From Streptomyces hygroscopicus (GTDB lineage Bacteria > Actinomycetota > Actinomycetes > Streptomycetales > Streptomycetaceae): a stretch of 64,000 bases of DNA. Positions within the stretch are counted from its first letter, which is position 1, and the number at the start of each line of letters is the position of its first letter. The translations under genes and the position numbers were made by a program. The notes below the pieces were generated by a model. That model did no database searches. It was not told the DNA's origin and was given only the letters and a program-made list of their open reading frames with translations. Below are positions 62,793 to 64,000 of the stretch, one piece after another. The DNA is taken from assembly GCA_002021875.1 (NCBI GenBank), contig CP018627.1:7440001-7504000 (forward strand), in the 5' to 3' direction.

Positions 62793-62806
62793 AGAGGACC
62801 CGGGCC

Positions 62807-63592
62807 ATGGCGGCATTCGCGGAAGGCGTGCCCTGCTGGGCGGATGTGCTGCTGTCCGACCTCGCGGCGGGCCGGCGCTTCTACGGTGAGCTGTTCGGCT
62901 GGGCCTTTGAGGAGATCGCCACGGACTACGGCTCGTACACCCGTGCCCTCCTCGGCGGTAAGGAGGTCGCGGGGCTGGTCCCCAAGCCGGACGGCCGGAT
63001 GCCCACCGTCTGGAACATCTACTTCGCCGCCCAGGACGCCGCCGCGACCGCCGCCCGGATCCGCGAGGCCGGTGGCCGGGTGATCACCCCGCCGGTGTGG
63101 ATCGACCGGTTCTGCGTCATGGCGACGGCCGCCGACCCGGGCGGCGCCGTCTTCGGGATCTGGCAGGCGGGCAGCCACACCGGCTTCGGGCGGCGCGGCG
63201 GGCCCGGTTCGTACGGCTGGACCGAGGTCCACACCCGTCAGCCGCGCGCCGTGGACGCCTTCTACCGGGCGGTCTTCGGATACGGAATGGAGCCCTCCGC
63301 CGAGGGCACGTCGGCCGACCTGGTCCTGTGGACGCCGCGCGGAGAGCCCCCGGACCCCCGTCACGCGATCGGCGGACGCGTCGTGATCGGCGAGGAGTAC
63401 CCGGCCGTTCTGCCCGCCCACTTCCTGACGTACTTTGTGGTGGCGGATTGCGATCGGACGCTGCGCACGGCCCACAGGCTGGGTGGGCGGGTTCTCAAGA
63501 CGGCCGAAGATACGCCGTCCGGGCGTTTCGCGGTCCTTGCGGACAATCAGGGCGCGGCCTTCGCCGTCATCGACACCTCGACGGCAGGCTGA
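62807..63592 (+). CDS. two-domain VOC (glyoxalase/bleomycin-resistance fold) protein
   Basis: 261 residues: two VOC modules, about 8-120 and 135-258. Each begins with a beta strand and the AxxFYxxLFGW-like pattern (GRRFYGELFGWAF; VDAFYRAVFGYGM) and ends in a DPxGxxF(G/A)(I/V) strand. The metal ligand set is not clearly complete. A common Streptomyces type of unknown substrate; a detoxification or hydroxylase-like role is only a guess. GAGGAC before the ATG. Confidence 0.88.
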   Translation: MAAFAEGVPCWADVLLSDLAAGRRFYGELFGWAFEEIATDYGSYTRALLGGKEVAGLVPKPDGRMPTVWNIYFAAQDAAATAARIREAGGRVITPPVWIDRFCVMATAADPGGAVFGIWQAGSHTGFGRRGGPGSYGWTEVHTRQPRAVDAFYRAVFGYGMEPSAEGTSADLVLWTPRGEPPDPRHAIGGRVVIGEEYPAVLPAHFLTYFVVADCDRTLRTAHRLGGRVLKTAEDTPSGRFAVLADNQGAAFAVIDTSTAG

Positions 63593-63822
63593 ACCCCGGC
63601 CGGAGCACTGGGCGATACGGGGCTGAGGGCACTTAGATGATCCTTGGTCGAACCGGACGGTCCCCGGCTCCGTATCGCCCGATGACACGACGATTCGCCC
63701 CCGGGTTCGCAACCGCCGCCTTCGCCAGAGAGAATGCAGGATGCGTGCCGCCGGTTGGTTTGTCGGTGAGACGCTGCACGGGGCTGTATTTTTTCAAGCC
63801 CCCACGGGGAGGTGGCAGGCAA

Positions 63823-64000
63823 GTGGTGGAGCAGCTGACGCAGCACGATCCGAGGCGGATCGGCCCTTTCGAGGTGCTCGGCCGTCTCGGCGCGGGCGGC
63901 ATGGGGCTGGTCTATCTGGCCCGCTCGGCATCGGGCCGACGGGTCGCGATCAAGACGGTCCGGACCGAACTCGCTGAGGACCAGCTGTTCCGTGTCCGGT
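63823..64000 (+). CDS. Ser/Thr protein kinase, N-terminal fragment
   Basis: The first 59 residues are in the window. Kinase N-lobe is clear: IGPFEVLGRLGAGGMGLVYLA glycine loop and VAIKTVR with the ATP-anchoring Lys, then a helix-C segment. GGGGAGG ten bases before this GTG; the next GTG is equally possible. A third kinase in the window; the VOC gene lies 230 bases upstream. Confidence 0.9.
   Translation, partial: MVEQLTQHDPRRIGPFEVLGRLGAGGMGLVYLARSASGRRVAIKTVRTELAEDQLFRVR

Larger units (their letters stand above)
62327..62806. other. gap between tetR and the VOC protein gene
   Basis: No credible gene. Holds the tetR promoter region with a CCGTCAG half-site next to the start codon, a pair of DnaA boxes, and a short GAGCTCC/GGACCGA repeat array before the VOC gene. 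Confidence 0.55.

Overview
The window is chromosomal DNA of a Streptomyces or a very close relative. The grounds are the very high G+C with strongly biased third codon positions, the developmental genes whiD and bldM side by side, a CIRCE-controlled groES-groEL1 pair whose GroEL has a His-rich tail, the guaB and guaB3-type IMP dehydrogenase tandem, an F420-type nitroreductase, and frequent GTGA/ATGA stop-start overlaps. From memory, the gene order groES-groEL1, whiD-bldM-sigma factor, guaB-guaB3, glpD, Ser/Thr kinases matches the S. coelicolor core region around SCO4761-SCO4779, so the left half is conserved core chromosome. No phage, transposon, integrase, CRISPR array, rRNA or tRNA was found.

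Layout. 1-9.1 kb: truncated BAHD-like acyltransferase, THUMP-like methyltransferase, lipoprotein polysaccharide deacetylase, groES/groEL1 behind two CIRCE operators, a repeat-rich gap, an SDR, a MOSC protein and a LysR regulator. 9.1-14.3 kb: whiD, bldM with a sigma-BldN-type promoter, an ECF-like sigma factor (probably ShbA), two IMP dehydrogenase family genes. 14.6-25 kb: small secreted protein, two paralogous membrane proteins, an MreB-like protein that may be leaderless, a large secreted repeat protein, a nucleotide-sugar dehydrogenase that has lost its catalytic Cys, glpD, and a lipoprotein serine hydrolase. 25.2-30.2 kb: a receptor Ser/Thr kinase followed by a very large pseudokinase. 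A third kinase begins at the right edge.

30.2-41.6 kb and 50.7-62.3 kb: a dispersed acyl-CoA catabolic set. It has AMP- and NDP-forming acyl-CoA synthetases, four acyl-CoA dehydrogenases of the heteromeric steroid-side-chain kind, SDR, ALDH, Zn-ADH, cyclase, enoyl-CoA hydratase, flavin reductase, FMO, DoxX, DUF35 protein and an Ltp-type thiolase/aldolase. Seven copies of a palindrome close to CTGACGGNCCRTCAG lie in front of its transcription units, and a TetR regulator sits at its right end. I infer one regulon.

41.7-48.1 kb: a separate module inserted between the two halves. It contains a HAD phosphatase, a LacI regulator, two 2H phosphoesterases flanking a UgpABE-like ABC importer without its own ATPase, and a GGAACGTTCC palindrome at the start of both transcription units. 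I infer an uptake and hydrolysis system for a phosphodiester or cyclic-phosphate compound. These two modules are the most likely undescribed systems in the window.
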